Notes: a model not told the origin generated them from the letters alone. Positions 18,501-27,139 are shown, counted from the stretch's first letter. The stretch is DNA of 64,000 bases from an uncultured Atopobiaceae bacterium (GCA_947625405.1 CANQOF010000002.1:1-64000); one strand, 5' to 3'. Numbers and translations are program-made.

Positions 18501-18740
18501 GAAACCGTGATCGAGGGCCTCGCCGCGGGCCTCATCGGCGTCGGCGTGACGCTCTTCGCCTCGATCTTCGTGAACATCGCGGTGCTCGACATCTTCGACG
18601 TGCCGAACATCATGCAGCTCTCGCCGGTGGCCGCGATCGTGCTCATCGCCATCAGCGTCGCGCTCTCCCTCATTGCCGGCCTCATCCCCGCCTCGTCGGC
18701 GGCGCGGAAAGATCCCGTCGAGGCCCTCCGAACCGAATAG
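15552..18740 (+). CDS. ABC transporter ATPase-permease fusion, MacB/FtsX type, with large external domain
   Basis: 1062 aa. Residues ~1-230 are an ATPase with Walker A GPSGSGKT (38-45), LSGGQAQR and Walker B VLADEPTGALD, closest to LolD/MacB-type cassettes. TM1 lies near 265-290, then ~630 residues outside the membrane, then three helices near the C-terminus ending in PASSAARKDPVEALRTE, the usual FtsX-domain end. MacB-type proteins are mechanotransmitters that move peptides or envelope substrates rather than import solutes. The external part has acidic segments and a Gln/Met-rich, probably coiled stretch (17890-18010). The ATG at 15552 has GGGGGAT upstream. No separate partner gene is adjacent. 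Confidence 0.88.
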   Translation: MLELHSIAKTYETGDLSQVALDGVSLAFRDNEFVAILGPSGSGKTTLLNIIGGLDHADSGDLLIDGISTKNYRSKDWDTFRNNRVGFIFQRYNLIPHQSVLANVELALTLSGVGREERRARAMEALEKVGLAEHAKKRPNQLSGGQAQRVAIARALVNDPEIVLADEPTGALDSKTSTQIMDILREIAEDRLVVMVTHNPDLAEEYATRIVSLADGQITSDSAPYDPETEGVEPREKSIRRARMGFLTALSLSFNNLMTKKGRTIMTAFAGSIGIIGIAAILALANGVNDYIASVEEDTLSSYPIQITSSSFDMTSMMGISMDLNADDEPEEAGELREVSVIDRMFSSFGNNDLASLKEFLDEDAGEMGRYARSVEYRYNVVPQVYNADTSEGVDKINPDETFSALGIGLGSSQFMAQLMTTDIFSELPSNLELVQEQYDLVSGTWPEEPTDLLMVLGRDGTISDFELYVLGLRDGDQLDAMVRQLANEETVEVIEDDATYTVEDLMGVKMKLVLAADYYTYDSEHEVWMDKSDDEAYMKDLIANGEDLNVVGVIQPNEEATSAFLTAGVYYTPALVDHLIDEASETEIVKAQVNDPKVDVFNGLTFEEEQEGTGEDGFDPESLFSIDEDAMQDAFQFDEAALDIDTSALGGVDLSGLDLSGLGGPGSAEVPDMHFTLEDLGIDPSTLVPEMPEETVDQMTQALAGGYAAYLQQWAQEGGQASGEEPMPFEEWMDTEPAQAIVSQFVDGYTTTVTTAVMNQLTDAMGDYMNEVMTSYATAVQQQMQAQMQLLTSQISSQIEQQMTQLMSNVTTQLAENLQNAISIDADAFAGAFQMNVDEETLSDLILAMLSNSDTSYEGNLATLGYAKLSEPSEIEIYPRDFEAKQSIIDILDGYNQRMVDEGTDEKSISYTDVVGTLMTSVTTIINMISMMLIAFVSISLVVSSIMIGIITYISVLERTKEIGILRAVGASRGDVSAIFDAETVIEGLAAGLIGVGVTLFASIFVNIAVLDIFDVPNIMQLSPVAAIVLIAISVALSLIAGLIPASSAARKDPVEALRTE

Positions 18741-18837
18741 GCCGATGCCTCTCGCTGGCGTTTCGCTGGTACGAGATCTCTTCTCATTAATCGAAATGGC
18801 AAAAGCTACACTTTCCCCGACGTGGAAAGGAAGCGAT

Positions 18838-19893
18838 ATGACTGACCGCAAGAGCTCGAAGCTCACGCTCGCCTCTCGAATCTTCGCCGCCTTCGCGGTG
18901 CTCGCGATTGCCTGCGCCGGCCTCGCGCTCGCGGCGTGCGCGCCCGCGGAAAGCGCGCCCGCGGAAAGCGAGGCGTCGACCGACATCGGTACCGCGCAGG
19001 CTCCCACGGAGGTCTCCGTGATGTCCATGACGGGCCCCACGTCCATCGGCCTCCTCGATCTCATGGAGAAGGCGGAAAACGGCGAGACCACGGACACGTA
19101 CTCCTTCGACATCGTGGGCACCGCCGACGAGATCACGGGGAAGGTCGTCTCCGGCGACGTGGACATCGCCCTCGTGCCGGCGAATGTGGCCTCGGTCCTC
19201 TACAACAAGACCGAGGGCGCCATCTCCGTGATCGACATCAACACGCTCTCCGTGCTCTACCTCGTGACGGGCGACCCCGCCATCACGAGCTTCGACGACA
19301 TCGCGGGAAAGACCGTCTACCTCACGGGCAAGGGGACCACGCCCGAATACGTCACGCGCTACCTCATCGAGCAGAAGGAGCTTTCCGGCGTGGACCTCGA
19401 GTTCAAGAGCGAGGCGCAGGAGCTCGCGAGCGTGCTCGCGGCCGACCCCACGGCGATCGCCATCCTTCCGCAGCCCTTCGCCACGGCCGCCATGGCAAAG
19501 AACGCCGAGCTCAAGAGCGTCGTGAACCTCGGCGACGTGTGGAAGGAAGTGGCGCCCGAGGGCTCCGAACTCGTCACGGGCGTGACGATCGTGCAAAACG
19601 AATTCGCCGAGGAGCATCCCGACGCCGTGACACGCTTTATCGAGGGCCAGACGGCGAGCGTGCAGGCCGTGCTCGCGGATCCCGCGGCCTTCAGCCAGAT
19701 GGTCGTGGACAAGGGCATCATCGCGAACGCGCAGGTGGCCGAGAAGGCGATCGGGCAGTGCTCGCTCGTGTGCGTCTCCGGCGCGGACATGAAGGCCGCC
19801 CTCGAGGGCTATCTCAACGTGCTGAACACCTTCGACCCGGCGAGCATCGGAGGGAAGCTGCCCGAGGAGAGCTTCTACTACGAGGCCAGCTAG
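18838..19893 (+). CDS. ABC transporter substrate-binding lipoprotein (NMT1/SsuA-like)
   Basis: 351 aa. A signal sequence ends in the lipobox LALAAC, so the protein is tethered at the outer membrane face. The mature part follows the NMT1/TauA/SsuA pattern: VDIALVPANVASVLYNK, then IAGKTVYLTGKGTTPEYVTRYL, and AILPQPFATAAM. GGAAAGGAAG precedes the ATG at 18838. The next gene, 19 nt downstream, supplies permease and ATPase in one chain, so the two form a complete importer. The family handles taurine, sulfonates, nitrate or thiamine precursors; which applies here cannot be said. Confidence 0.88.
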   Translation: MTDRKSSKLTLASRIFAAFAVLAIACAGLALAACAPAESAPAESEASTDIGTAQAPTEVSVMSMTGPTSIGLLDLMEKAENGETTDTYSFDIVGTADEITGKVVSGDVDIALVPANVASVLYNKTEGAISVIDINTLSVLYLVTGDPAITSFDDIAGKTVYLTGKGTTPEYVTRYLIEQKELSGVDLEFKSEAQELASVLAADPTAIAILPQPFATAAMAKNAELKSVVNLGDVWKEVAPEGSELVTGVTIVQNEFAEEHPDAVTRFIEGQTASVQAVLADPAAFSQMVVDKGIIANAQVAEKAIGQCSLVCVSGADMKAALEGYLNVLNTFDPASIGGKLPEESFYYEAS

Positions 19894-19912
19894 CCCTCGC
19901 GAAGGACGTGCG

Positions 19913-21322
19913 GTGGGCGCGAGCGGGCGAGGGGCATCAACAGCCGCGCGCGGGGGGAGCGCCTCGCGCGCGAGGCTTCGCTTCGCGCTCTCCGTGCTCA
20001 TCTGGCTCGCCCTCTGGCAGGTGGTGGCGGCCCTGGCGAACCAGCCGCTCCTCCTTCCCGGGCCCTGGCAGACACTCGTCGCCTTCGTGGGGCTCGCGGG
20101 CTCCGGTACCTTCTGGGCCACGGTGGGAGCCTCCTTCGCCACGATCGCCATCGCCTTCATAGGCGCGTTCCTCGTCGCGCTCGTGCTCGGGGCGCTCGCC
20201 GCGAGCCATCCCGTGCTCGCCGACCTCATCCACCCGCTCGCGCTCGTGGTGAAGGCCACTCCCGTGGCCTGCATCGTCGTGGTGCTCCTGCTCTGGCTGG
20301 GCGCCGAGGGCGTGCCCGTGGCGGCGGTGGCACTCGTGGTCTTCCCCGCGTACTACTTCTCCACGCTCGAGGGGGTGCGTCAGGTGGACCCCGGCCTCGC
20401 GGACGCGCTCCGCGTGATGGGCGTGGGCCCCGGGCGTCTCTGGCTCGCGCACACGTGGCCGAGCGTCGTGCCGTATCTCGTGGCCACGAGCAAGAACGCC
20501 GTGGGCATGGCCTGGAAGGCCGGCGTGGCGGCCGAGCTCATCTCCATGGCGCTCAACACGCTCGGGGAGAAGGTCTACCAGGCGAAGCTCCTCCTCGAGA
20601 CGCCGGAGCTCTTCGCGTGGACGCTCACGATCATCCTCTGCGCGTTCGCCTGCGAGAAGGCGTTCCTCTGGCTCCTCGCGAGGAGCGGGAGCGCCTCGCT
20701 CTCGCTTGCCGTGAGGAGCGCGCCGAGGGAGCCTGCGCGCTCGGTTGTGGATGAGGACTCGCGCATCACGGTGCTCGACCTCACGATCGAGCGCGGGGGC
20801 AAGAGGATCCTCTCGAATCTCTCCTTCAGGGTCGAGGGGGGAGAGGCGATCTGCCTACGCGGCCCTTCGGGCGAGGGCAAGACCTCGCTCCTCTTGGCGC
20901 TCATGGGGCTCGTCCCCGTGGAATCGGGCATCATCAAGCGACCCGCTCGGCTCTCGGCGGTCTTCCAGGAGGCGCGACTCGTGGAGACGCTCTCGATGGA
21001 GGACAACGTGCGCCTCGTGGCGTGCGGCGTTCCGCGCGAGGACGTGCGCGCGGCGCTCGACGCCCTCCTCCCCGGCGTGGAGCGCGAACGGCTCGCGAGG
21101 GATCTCTCGGGCGGGCAGCGAAGGCGGCTCGAGCTCGCGCGGGCGCTCCTCTGCCCGAGCGCGGCGGTGCTCCTCGACGAGCCGTTCGCCGGGCTCGACG
21201 AGCAGGCGCGAAAGCGCGCGATCGCCTTCATCGCCGAGCGCCTTGGGGGACGGAGCCTCGTGATTTCCACCCATAACGAAGACGATGGCGATGAGCTCGG
21301 GGCCGTCTGCCTTCGGTTGTAG
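19913..21322 (+). CDS. Single-chain ABC permease-ATPase (SsuC-SsuB-like fusion)
   Basis: 469 aa. Residues ~20-265 are a multi-helix permease with the BPD-type inner-membrane component region (VAWKAGVAAELISM, LGEKVYQAK). From ~285 an ATPase follows: Walker A GPSGEGKT (317-324), LSGGQRRRLELARALL, Walker B VLLDEPFAGLD and ISTHNEDD. In most genomes these are two proteins; here the frame is continuous with no stop between the domains. The start is GTG at 19913, with GAAGGA 6 nt upstream. It works with the lipoprotein just upstream; the ATPase part is short (~180 aa). Confidence 0.88.
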   Translation: MGASGRGASTAARGGSASRARLRFALSVLIWLALWQVVAALANQPLLLPGPWQTLVAFVGLAGSGTFWATVGASFATIAIAFIGAFLVALVLGALAASHPVLADLIHPLALVVKATPVACIVVVLLLWLGAEGVPVAAVALVVFPAYYFSTLEGVRQVDPGLADALRVMGVGPGRLWLAHTWPSVVPYLVATSKNAVGMAWKAGVAAELISMALNTLGEKVYQAKLLLETPELFAWTLTIILCAFACEKAFLWLLARSGSASLSLAVRSAPREPARSVVDEDSRITVLDLTIERGGKRILSNLSFRVEGGEAICLRGPSGEGKTSLLLALMGLVPVESGIIKRPARLSAVFQEARLVETLSMEDNVRLVACGVPREDVRAALDALLPGVERERLARDLSGGQRRRLELARALLCPSAAVLLDEPFAGLDEQARKRAIAFIAERLGGRSLVISTHNEDDGDELGAVCLRL

Positions 21323-21335
21323 GTTTGTTGCCGTT

Positions 21336-21365
21336 TTGGCCGTAGTCTCGCGGACGGGCTACACT
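21336..21365 (+). promoter_or_regulatory. Probable pckA promoter
   Basis: TTGGCC (21336-21341) and TACACT (21360-21365) are spaced by 18 bp, ~130 nt before the pckA start. The preceding gene ends at 21322. Confidence 0.45.
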
Positions 21366-21496
21366 GGTGTCGCAGCCATGAATCGCACTCCTCAAACGCA
21401 GTCTGCACACATGCCAGCCCAATGCCCCCACGCGGGCATTTTCTATGAAACGGGGCGGCCGGGCGCCACGCGCCGGGGCCGCGCGCAGGAGGACCG

Positions 21497-23317
21497 ATGT
21501 TTGACGAGAAGCTCGCCGAGGTCGGTGTTCGCGTCCAGGAAGAAGACGTCCACTGGGATCTCTCGGTTCCCGAGCTCGTGGAAGAATCGCTTTCGCGCAA
21601 GGAGGGCGAACTCGCCTCGAACGGCTCGCTCGTCGTGCTCACCGGCGAGCGCACCGGCCGCTCGCCCAAGGATCGTTTCGTCGTCGACACGCCGAACGTG
21701 CACAACCGCATCGCCTGGGGCGAGGTGAACCGCCCGATCACGCCCGAGCACTATCGCCGCATCAAGCGCGGCATCTGCGAGCGCCTCTCCGAGCGCGACC
21801 CGTTCGTGGTGCGTGGGCTCGTGGGCGCCGATCGCAAGCACGCGCGCAAGTTCATGGTGATCGCCGAGGAGGCGCACCAAGCCCTCTTCGCGCGCCAGAT
21901 GATGGTGCGGCCGAACCGCTTCGAGCTCTGGCGCTATGGCGAGCCCGACTTCATCGTGCTCGCCGCCCCGGGCTTCAAGTGCGACCCCGTGGCGCACGGC
22001 ACGAACTCCGAGGTGGCGGTCGTGCTCAACTTCGAGGAGCGGGTGATCCTCGTCGCCGGCACCGGCTACTCGGGCGAGATCAAGAAGTCCATCTTCAGCG
22101 CGATGAACTACGTGCTCCCCGTGGAGGACAACGTCCTCACGATGCACTGCTCGGCCAACGTCGACCCCACGACGAACTCCTCCGCGGTCTTCTTCGGCCT
22201 CTCCGGCACGGGAAAGACGACCCTTTCGGCCGACCCGCGCCGCCAGCTCATCGGCGACGACGAACATGGATGGTCGGAGGAGGGCGTCTTCAACCTCGAG
22301 GGCGGCTGCTACGCGAAGACGATCGGCCTCACGCGCTATCGCGAGCCCGAGATCTACGGCGCCATCCGCTTCGGGAGCCTCTGCGAGAACGTGATCTTGA
22401 ACCGCAACACGCGCAGGCCCGACTACAACGATGATTCGGTGACGGAGAACACGCGCGTGTCCTACCCCGTGGAGTACATCGACAACGCCGTGCTCACGGG
22501 CCAAGACGGCGTTCCCGAGGTGATCATCTTCCTCACGGCCGACGCCTTCGGCGTGCTGCCGCCGATCGCGCGCCTCACCCCCGAGGCGGCGAAGTACCAG
22601 TTCCTCACCGGCTTCACCTCGAAGGTCGCCGGCACGGAGGAGGGCATCGAGGAGCCCCAGCCCACCTTCTCGTCGATGTTCGGCGAGCCCTTCATGCCAC
22701 TCAAGCCCACGGTCTACGCCAACATGCTGGGCGAGCGCATCGGGCGCCACCACGTGCGCTGCTACCTCGTGAACACCGGCTGGACGGGCGGCCCCTACGG
22801 CATCGGCCACCGCATGGACCTCGGAGCCACGCGCGCGATCGTGGAGGCGGCGCTCGACGGGTCGGTGGAGGAGAGCACCTTCGTGCACAACGAGCTCTTC
22901 AACTTCGACGTGCCGCTCACGTGCCCCGGCGTGTCGTCGCAGATCCTCGACGCGCGCTCCACCTGGGCGGATCCGTCCGCCTACGACGAGGCGGCGATCA
23001 AGCTCGCCGGCATGTTCCAGGAGAACTTCGCGAAGCGCTTCCCCGAGATGCCCGAGGTGGCGGCGAAGGGCGGCCCCGTGGTCCCCGCGGGCGCGCTCTC
23101 GCAGCTCCATCAGGCGGCGCGCGCCGGCAACGCCCCCTACACCGCCGAAGTGGAACGCGTCCCGCCCGCGCCGAGACGCACGAACGCGCACACCCGCGGC
23201 ACGAAGCCTCATCAGAAGAACGTGAATCGCGTGCACGAGCCAGCCGCGCATGGCACCTCCAAGCCGGGCCGCGCGCGCAAGGCCGGCTCGAGGAAGCGCC
23301 GCTCGCAGCGGGATTAG
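21497..23317 (+). CDS. pckA: Phosphoenolpyruvate carboxykinase (ATP)
   Basis: 606 aa. It interconverts oxaloacetate + ATP and PEP + CO2 + ADP; in fermenters it often runs toward oxaloacetate to make ATP. Motifs are GERTGRSPKDRFVVD, the P-loop GLSGTGKT (234-241), DDEHGWSEEGVFNLEGGCYAK and RISYP-like RVSYPVEYI. AGGAGG precedes the ATG. The ATP-type family is usually about 530-550 aa; the extra ~55 residues at the C-terminus (from about 555) are rich in Arg, Lys, His, Pro and Gly and look disordered. This tail has no recognised counterpart. Confidence 0.95.
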   Translation: MFDEKLAEVGVRVQEEDVHWDLSVPELVEESLSRKEGELASNGSLVVLTGERTGRSPKDRFVVDTPNVHNRIAWGEVNRPITPEHYRRIKRGICERLSERDPFVVRGLVGADRKHARKFMVIAEEAHQALFARQMMVRPNRFELWRYGEPDFIVLAAPGFKCDPVAHGTNSEVAVVLNFEERVILVAGTGYSGEIKKSIFSAMNYVLPVEDNVLTMHCSANVDPTTNSSAVFFGLSGTGKTTLSADPRRQLIGDDEHGWSEEGVFNLEGGCYAKTIGLTRYREPEIYGAIRFGSLCENVILNRNTRRPDYNDDSVTENTRVSYPVEYIDNAVLTGQDGVPEVIIFLTADAFGVLPPIARLTPEAAKYQFLTGFTSKVAGTEEGIEEPQPTFSSMFGEPFMPLKPTVYANMLGERIGRHHVRCYLVNTGWTGGPYGIGHRMDLGATRAIVEAALDGSVEESTFVHNELFNFDVPLTCPGVSSQILDARSTWADPSAYDEAAIKLAGMFQENFAKRFPEMPEVAAKGGPVVPAGALSQLHQAARAGNAPYTAEVERVPPAPRRTNAHTRGTKPHQKNVNRVHEPAAHGTSKPGRARKAGSRKRRSQRD

Positions 23318-23359
23318 CGCGAGCCGCGCGTTCCCAAGGCAAGAGCGAAAGGAACGACC

Positions 23360-24616
23360 ATGGCAAAGGCCCTTGCCCAGGCGAAGCTCGCGCGCGACGC
23401 CGCCCCCTCGCTCGCCTCCGCGGGCGCTGAGCTGCGCTCTGAGGCCATTCGACGCGCCGCGGCCGAGGTGCGCGCCTCGCGCGCGACCATCATCGACGCC
23501 AACGTGGAGGATATGGCGGAGGGCCAGCTGAAGGGCCTGCCGGCGCCGCTTCTCGATCGTCTTCTCCTCGACGAGGCGCGGATCGTCGGCATCGTGGACG
23601 CCATGGAGGAGGTCGCGCGGCAGGAGGATCCCCTCGGGCGCGTGCTCGGGGGAAGGACGCTTCCAAACGGCCTTCGCCTGGAGCAGGTGAGCGTGCCGCT
23701 CGGCGTGGTCGCGATCATCTACGAGGCGCGTCCGAACGTGACCGCGGATTCAATCGCGCTGTGCCTGCGCTCGGGAAACGCGTGCGTGCTGCGCGGTGGC
23801 TCGGCCGCGAGGAGATCCTGCGCGGCCATCGCCGCGGCGTGCCGGAGGGGCATTGCGAAGGCGGGGCTTCCCGAAGACGCGATACAGCTGGTCGCATCCG
23901 ACGATCACGCGGACGCCGTCGAGCTCATGGGCGCGACGGGCGTCATCGACGTGCTCATCCCGCGCGGGGGCGCCTCGCTCATCAAGACCTGCGTGGAGCA
24001 GTCGAAGGTTCCCGTAATCGAGACCGGCACGGGGAACTGCCACATCTACCTCGAAAAGTCCGCCGATCCCGAGATGGCGGTGAAGGTCTGCGTGAACGCG
24101 AAGTGCCAGCGGCCGGGCGTCTGCAACGCCGCGGAATCGCTTCTCGTGGACGACGTGGCCGCCGAGGCCCTCCTTCCGAAGGTGCTCGTCGCGCTTGCGG
24201 AAGGCGGCGTCGAGCTTGTGGGCGACGCGCACGCGCGCACCATCGCCCAAGAAGTGGGCGTGGCGATGGGAAAGGCCACCGACGCGGATTGGGGCACGGA
24301 GTACCTCGATTTGAAGATGAGCGTGAAGTGCGTGGCCGGCCTCGAGGAGGCCATCGCCCACATCAACCGCTATGGCACCCGCCACTCCGAGGCCATCCTC
24401 ACCTCGTCCTACGCCGCGGCCGAGCGGTTCCTCGAGGGAGTGGACGCGGCGGCCGTGTATGTGAACGCCTCGACCCGCTTCACGGATGGCGGCGTCTTCG
24501 GCCTCGGGGCGGAAATCGGCATCTCCACCCAAAAGCTCCACGCACGCGGCCCCATGGGGGCCTCCACGCTCACCACGACGAAATACCTCCTGCGCGGCGA
24601 GGGGCAGGTGCGATGA
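23360..24616 (+). CDS. proA: Gamma-glutamyl phosphate reductase
   Basis: 418 aa, the usual length. ProA reduces gamma-glutamyl phosphate to the semialdehyde with NADPH in proline synthesis. Recognised segments are PLGVVAIIYEARPNVTADSIALCLRSGN, IPRGGASLI, and the catalytic-Cys region RPGVCNAAE. GAAAGGAACG precedes the ATG. proB, its usual partner, is not adjacent. The stop overlaps the nadD start (ATGA). Confidence 0.95.
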   Translation: MAKALAQAKLARDAAPSLASAGAELRSEAIRRAAAEVRASRATIIDANVEDMAEGQLKGLPAPLLDRLLLDEARIVGIVDAMEEVARQEDPLGRVLGGRTLPNGLRLEQVSVPLGVVAIIYEARPNVTADSIALCLRSGNACVLRGGSAARRSCAAIAAACRRGIAKAGLPEDAIQLVASDDHADAVELMGATGVIDVLIPRGGASLIKTCVEQSKVPVIETGTGNCHIYLEKSADPEMAVKVCVNAKCQRPGVCNAAESLLVDDVAAEALLPKVLVALAEGGVELVGDAHARTIAQEVGVAMGKATDADWGTEYLDLKMSVKCVAGLEEAIAHINRYGTRHSEAILTSSYAAAERFLEGVDAAAVYVNASTRFTDGGVFGLGAEIGISTQKLHARGPMGASTLTTTKYLLRGEGQVR

Positions 24617-25305
24617 TCCCCTCTCCCGGCGAGCGCGCGGCGCAGACGCCAGAAGACTCGGTTGCGCCCGACCTCGGGGCCGACCCCGGGCGCACGTATC
24701 GTCTCGGCATCATGGGCGGCACCTTCGACCCGATCCACAACGGCCATCTCGTGACGGCCCAACAGGCCTCCGACGACCTCAATCTCGACCTCGTGCTCTT
24801 CATGCCCGCGGGTTCGCCCGCCTTCAAGCAGGATCGCGACGTCTCGGGCCCCGAGGACCGCTTCGCCATGACGCTCCTCGCCACGGCCGACAACCCGCTC
24901 TTCATGGCGAGCCGCCTCGAGATAGACCGCGAGGGCATCACCTACACCGTCGATACGCTCGAGGAACTGCGCAAGCGCTGCCCCGAGAACGTCGAGCTCT
25001 ACTTCATCACCGGCGCTGACGCCATCATCGACATCATCAGCTGGCACCGCGCGGAGCGCATCGCGGAGATCGCGACGCTCGTGGGCGCCACGCGCCCCGG
25101 CTACGACCTCGCCTGGGCAAAGGCCGCCATCGAAGGCTCGGGCATCCCCTTCGACGTGCGCTACCTCGAGGTGCCCGCCCTCGCGATCTCATCCTCCTAC
25201 CTGCGCGATCGCACGCATTCCGGCCAGTCGATCCGCTATCTCACGAAGGATTCCGTGATCGGCTACATCCAGAAGCGCGGGCTCTATCGCGGGGCGCGCG
25301 CATGA
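24613..25305 (+). CDS. nadD: Nicotinate-mononucleotide adenylyltransferase
   Basis: 230 aa. NadD makes nicotinate adenine dinucleotide from NaMN and ATP in NAD synthesis. The nucleotidyltransferase motif GGTFDPIHNGH lies at residues 35-45, and ISSSYLRDR is the second conserved site. The start ATG overlaps the proA stop in an ATGA, which fixes the start and implies translational coupling; it gives ~27 extra N-terminal residues before the core. Its own stop overlaps yqeK in the same way. Confidence 0.95.
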   Translation: MIPSPGERAAQTPEDSVAPDLGADPGRTYRLGIMGGTFDPIHNGHLVTAQQASDDLNLDLVLFMPAGSPAFKQDRDVSGPEDRFAMTLLATADNPLFMASRLEIDREGITYTVDTLEELRKRCPENVELYFITGADAIIDIISWHRAERIAEIATLVGATRPGYDLAWAKAAIEGSGIPFDVRYLEVPALAISSSYLRDRTHSGQSIRYLTKDSVIGYIQKRGLYRGARA

Positions 25306-25925
25306 GCGGGGAGGGGGAGGTCCCCTTCACGCACGAGCAGGAGCGAACGATCGCAGCCCTCGAGGCGGATCTCGCCCAGCAGCTCGCCAGGAAGCCTCAT
25401 CGTCTCGCGCATTCGCTGAGCGTCGGGCATGAGGCGGAGCGCCTTGCGCGCGTCTACGGCGTGGACCCCTATCTCGCCCGCATCGCGGGCATCCTCCATG
25501 ATTGGGAGAAGGCCGTGCCCGATTCAGAGCTCGTGGACGTGGCGCGCGACCTCGGCATCGATCTCGAAGGCGACGACCTCGCGCAGGTGGCCCCGCTGCT
25601 CCATGGCTACGTGGCCGCGAGGACGCTTCCCGCTCGCTATCCGTGGCTTCCCCGCGAGGTGCTCCGGGCAATCGAGCGACACACCATCGGCGCCGCGGAC
25701 ATGAGCCCGCTCGACATGGTGCTCTTCATCGCCGATGGCATCGAGCCCACGCGCGGGAGCGTGCCCGCGCTCGACGCGCAGCGCGCACTCGTGGGCGAGG
25801 TGGCGCTCGACGAGCTCTGGTGGCGCACCTTCCGCGACACGATCGTCTACGTGGTGGAGACCGGGCGCCACCTCTATCCGGGCACGATCGAGATCTACAA
25901 CGAAGTGGCCGCTCGGCGCGCCTGA
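25302..25925 (+). CDS. yqeK: HD-domain Ap4A hydrolase YqeK
   Basis: 207 aa. The HD metal site is visible as H37 and HD at 66-67 (GILHDWEKA), with a later HT in ERHTIG. YqeK proteins symmetrically hydrolyse diadenosine tetraphosphate. The ATGA overlap with nadD and the nadD-yqeK-rsfS order support the assignment. The order is interrupted downstream by a lipoprotein gene. Confidence 0.9.
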   Translation: MSGEGEVPFTHEQERTIAALEADLAQQLARKPHRLAHSLSVGHEAERLARVYGVDPYLARIAGILHDWEKAVPDSELVDVARDLGIDLEGDDLAQVAPLLHGYVAARTLPARYPWLPREVLRAIERHTIGAADMSPLDMVLFIADGIEPTRGSVPALDAQRALVGEVALDELWWRTFRDTIVYVVETGRHLYPGTIEIYNEVAARRA

Positions 25926-26039
25926 TCCGCACCTTCGCAAAAGAGAAATCGAATATGCGACGCCGCACCCGTTTCGTGGGGTACATAGCCCACGAACGAA
26001 TGGGCACGGGGATCCATTCCCGCAATGGAGGGGACAACC

Positions 26040-26663
26040 ATGAAACGGTTCACGAAGATACTCGCACTCGGCATCGCCTGCCTCGCGCTCGCCGGCTGTG
26101 CCTCGATGGGATACGGGCTTGATGACGCCGTGGAGGTGGGCATCACCGACGAAAGCGGCTACGCGCTCTTGAAGTACCCCTCGGCGTGGACCTTCTCGGG
26201 CATCGAGGGCACCGTCACCGACCAAAGCACCGACGTCGAGCCCGTCACGCAGCCCGAATCGGGCACGTACTATCGCTCGGTCATCGTGGCCCCGTCTGAC
26301 ACCTCCGAGACCGCGCCCGCGGTGCAGGTGATGGCGGGGTGCTCCGAAAACTCCTTCGGCGTGCATCCGGGCTCTTCCGATGACAAGGTCTACCAGGTCT
26401 TCGACGGCCTCATGACCATGACCTTCGGCGAGAACGCGCAGGTGACGAACAAGCAGATCACCCGTGAGGGCGACACCATGACCGTCATCTACGACTACAC
26501 CTATCCCTATAACGACACCGACGTGACCGTGGAAATGAAATACATCTTCAACGGCGACTACGTGTACTACTCGCAGGGCACCACGACGGGCAACGCCGAG
26601 GAGATGGACGTGGCCACCATGAAGGCGATGGTGAACGAGTTCGGCCTCTCCGCGCTCTCCTAG
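26040..26663 (+). CDS. Predicted lipoprotein of unknown function
   Basis: 207 aa. The signal sequence MKRFTKILALGIACLALAGC has a canonical lipobox (LAGC, Cys20), so it should be lipid-anchored outside the cell. The mature part (YALLKYPSAWTF..., GTYYRSVIVAPSDTSE, YIFNGDYVYYSQG) looks like a compact beta-rich domain; I do not recognise a family. GGAGGGG lies before the ATG at 26040. It sits between yqeK and rsfS, a place where these two are usually adjacent, with ~110 bp upstream for its own promoter. Confidence 0.8.
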   Translation: MKRFTKILALGIACLALAGCASMGYGLDDAVEVGITDESGYALLKYPSAWTFSGIEGTVTDQSTDVEPVTQPESGTYYRSVIVAPSDTSETAPAVQVMAGCSENSFGVHPGSSDDKVYQVFDGLMTMTFGENAQVTNKQITREGDTMTVIYDYTYPYNDTDVTVEMKYIFNGDYVYYSQGTTTGNAEEMDVATMKAMVNEFGLSALS

Positions 26664-26726
26664 CCACTCCCAGTCGCTATCCTCTTTGGAGGCAGTTCGC
26701 ATCGTGCGTCAAGAGCAAGGAGTTCC

Positions 26727-27107
26727 ATGACCGAGCCCCTCGACCTCGCCCGTGAGATCGCCCGCGCCGCGGCCGATCGCAAGGCAACCGAGCTCGTCGT
26801 CCTCGACCTCACCGGCGTCTCGGACGTGACCGACTACTTCGTCATCTGCTCCGCGAACACCGCGCGCCAGGCGGATGCCGTGATGGACGCCATCGAAGAG
26901 CGTTGCCGCGAGGATCTCGGCCAGAAGCCCTACGCGATCGAGGGTCGCGAGAACAAGAACTGGATCCTCATGGACTACGGAAGCGTGGTGGTGCACGTCT
27001 TCTTGCCGGAGGTGCGCGAGTACTACCGCCTCGAGCGCCTCTGGGGCGACGCGCCTCGCCTCGAGCTCAGCGAAGGCGAAGAGGAGCTCGTCCCCGCTGG
27101 GGAATAG
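26727..27107 (+). CDS. rsfS: Ribosomal silencing factor RsfS
   Basis: 126 aa. RsfS binds ribosomal protein L14 and blocks subunit joining when nutrients are scarce. Family sequence: KATELVVLDLTGVSDVTDYFVICSANTARQADAV, GRENKNWILMDYGSVVVHVFLPEVREYYRLERLWGDA. AAGGAG precedes the ATG. It ends the proA-nadD-yqeK group. Confidence 0.95.
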   Translation: MTEPLDLAREIARAAADRKATELVVLDLTGVSDVTDYFVICSANTARQADAVMDAIEERCREDLGQKPYAIEGRENKNWILMDYGSVVVHVFLPEVREYYRLERLWGDAPRLELSEGEEELVPAGE

Positions 27108-27139
27108 TCAACTTTCATCGTCCCGCATGGGAAAGCAGC

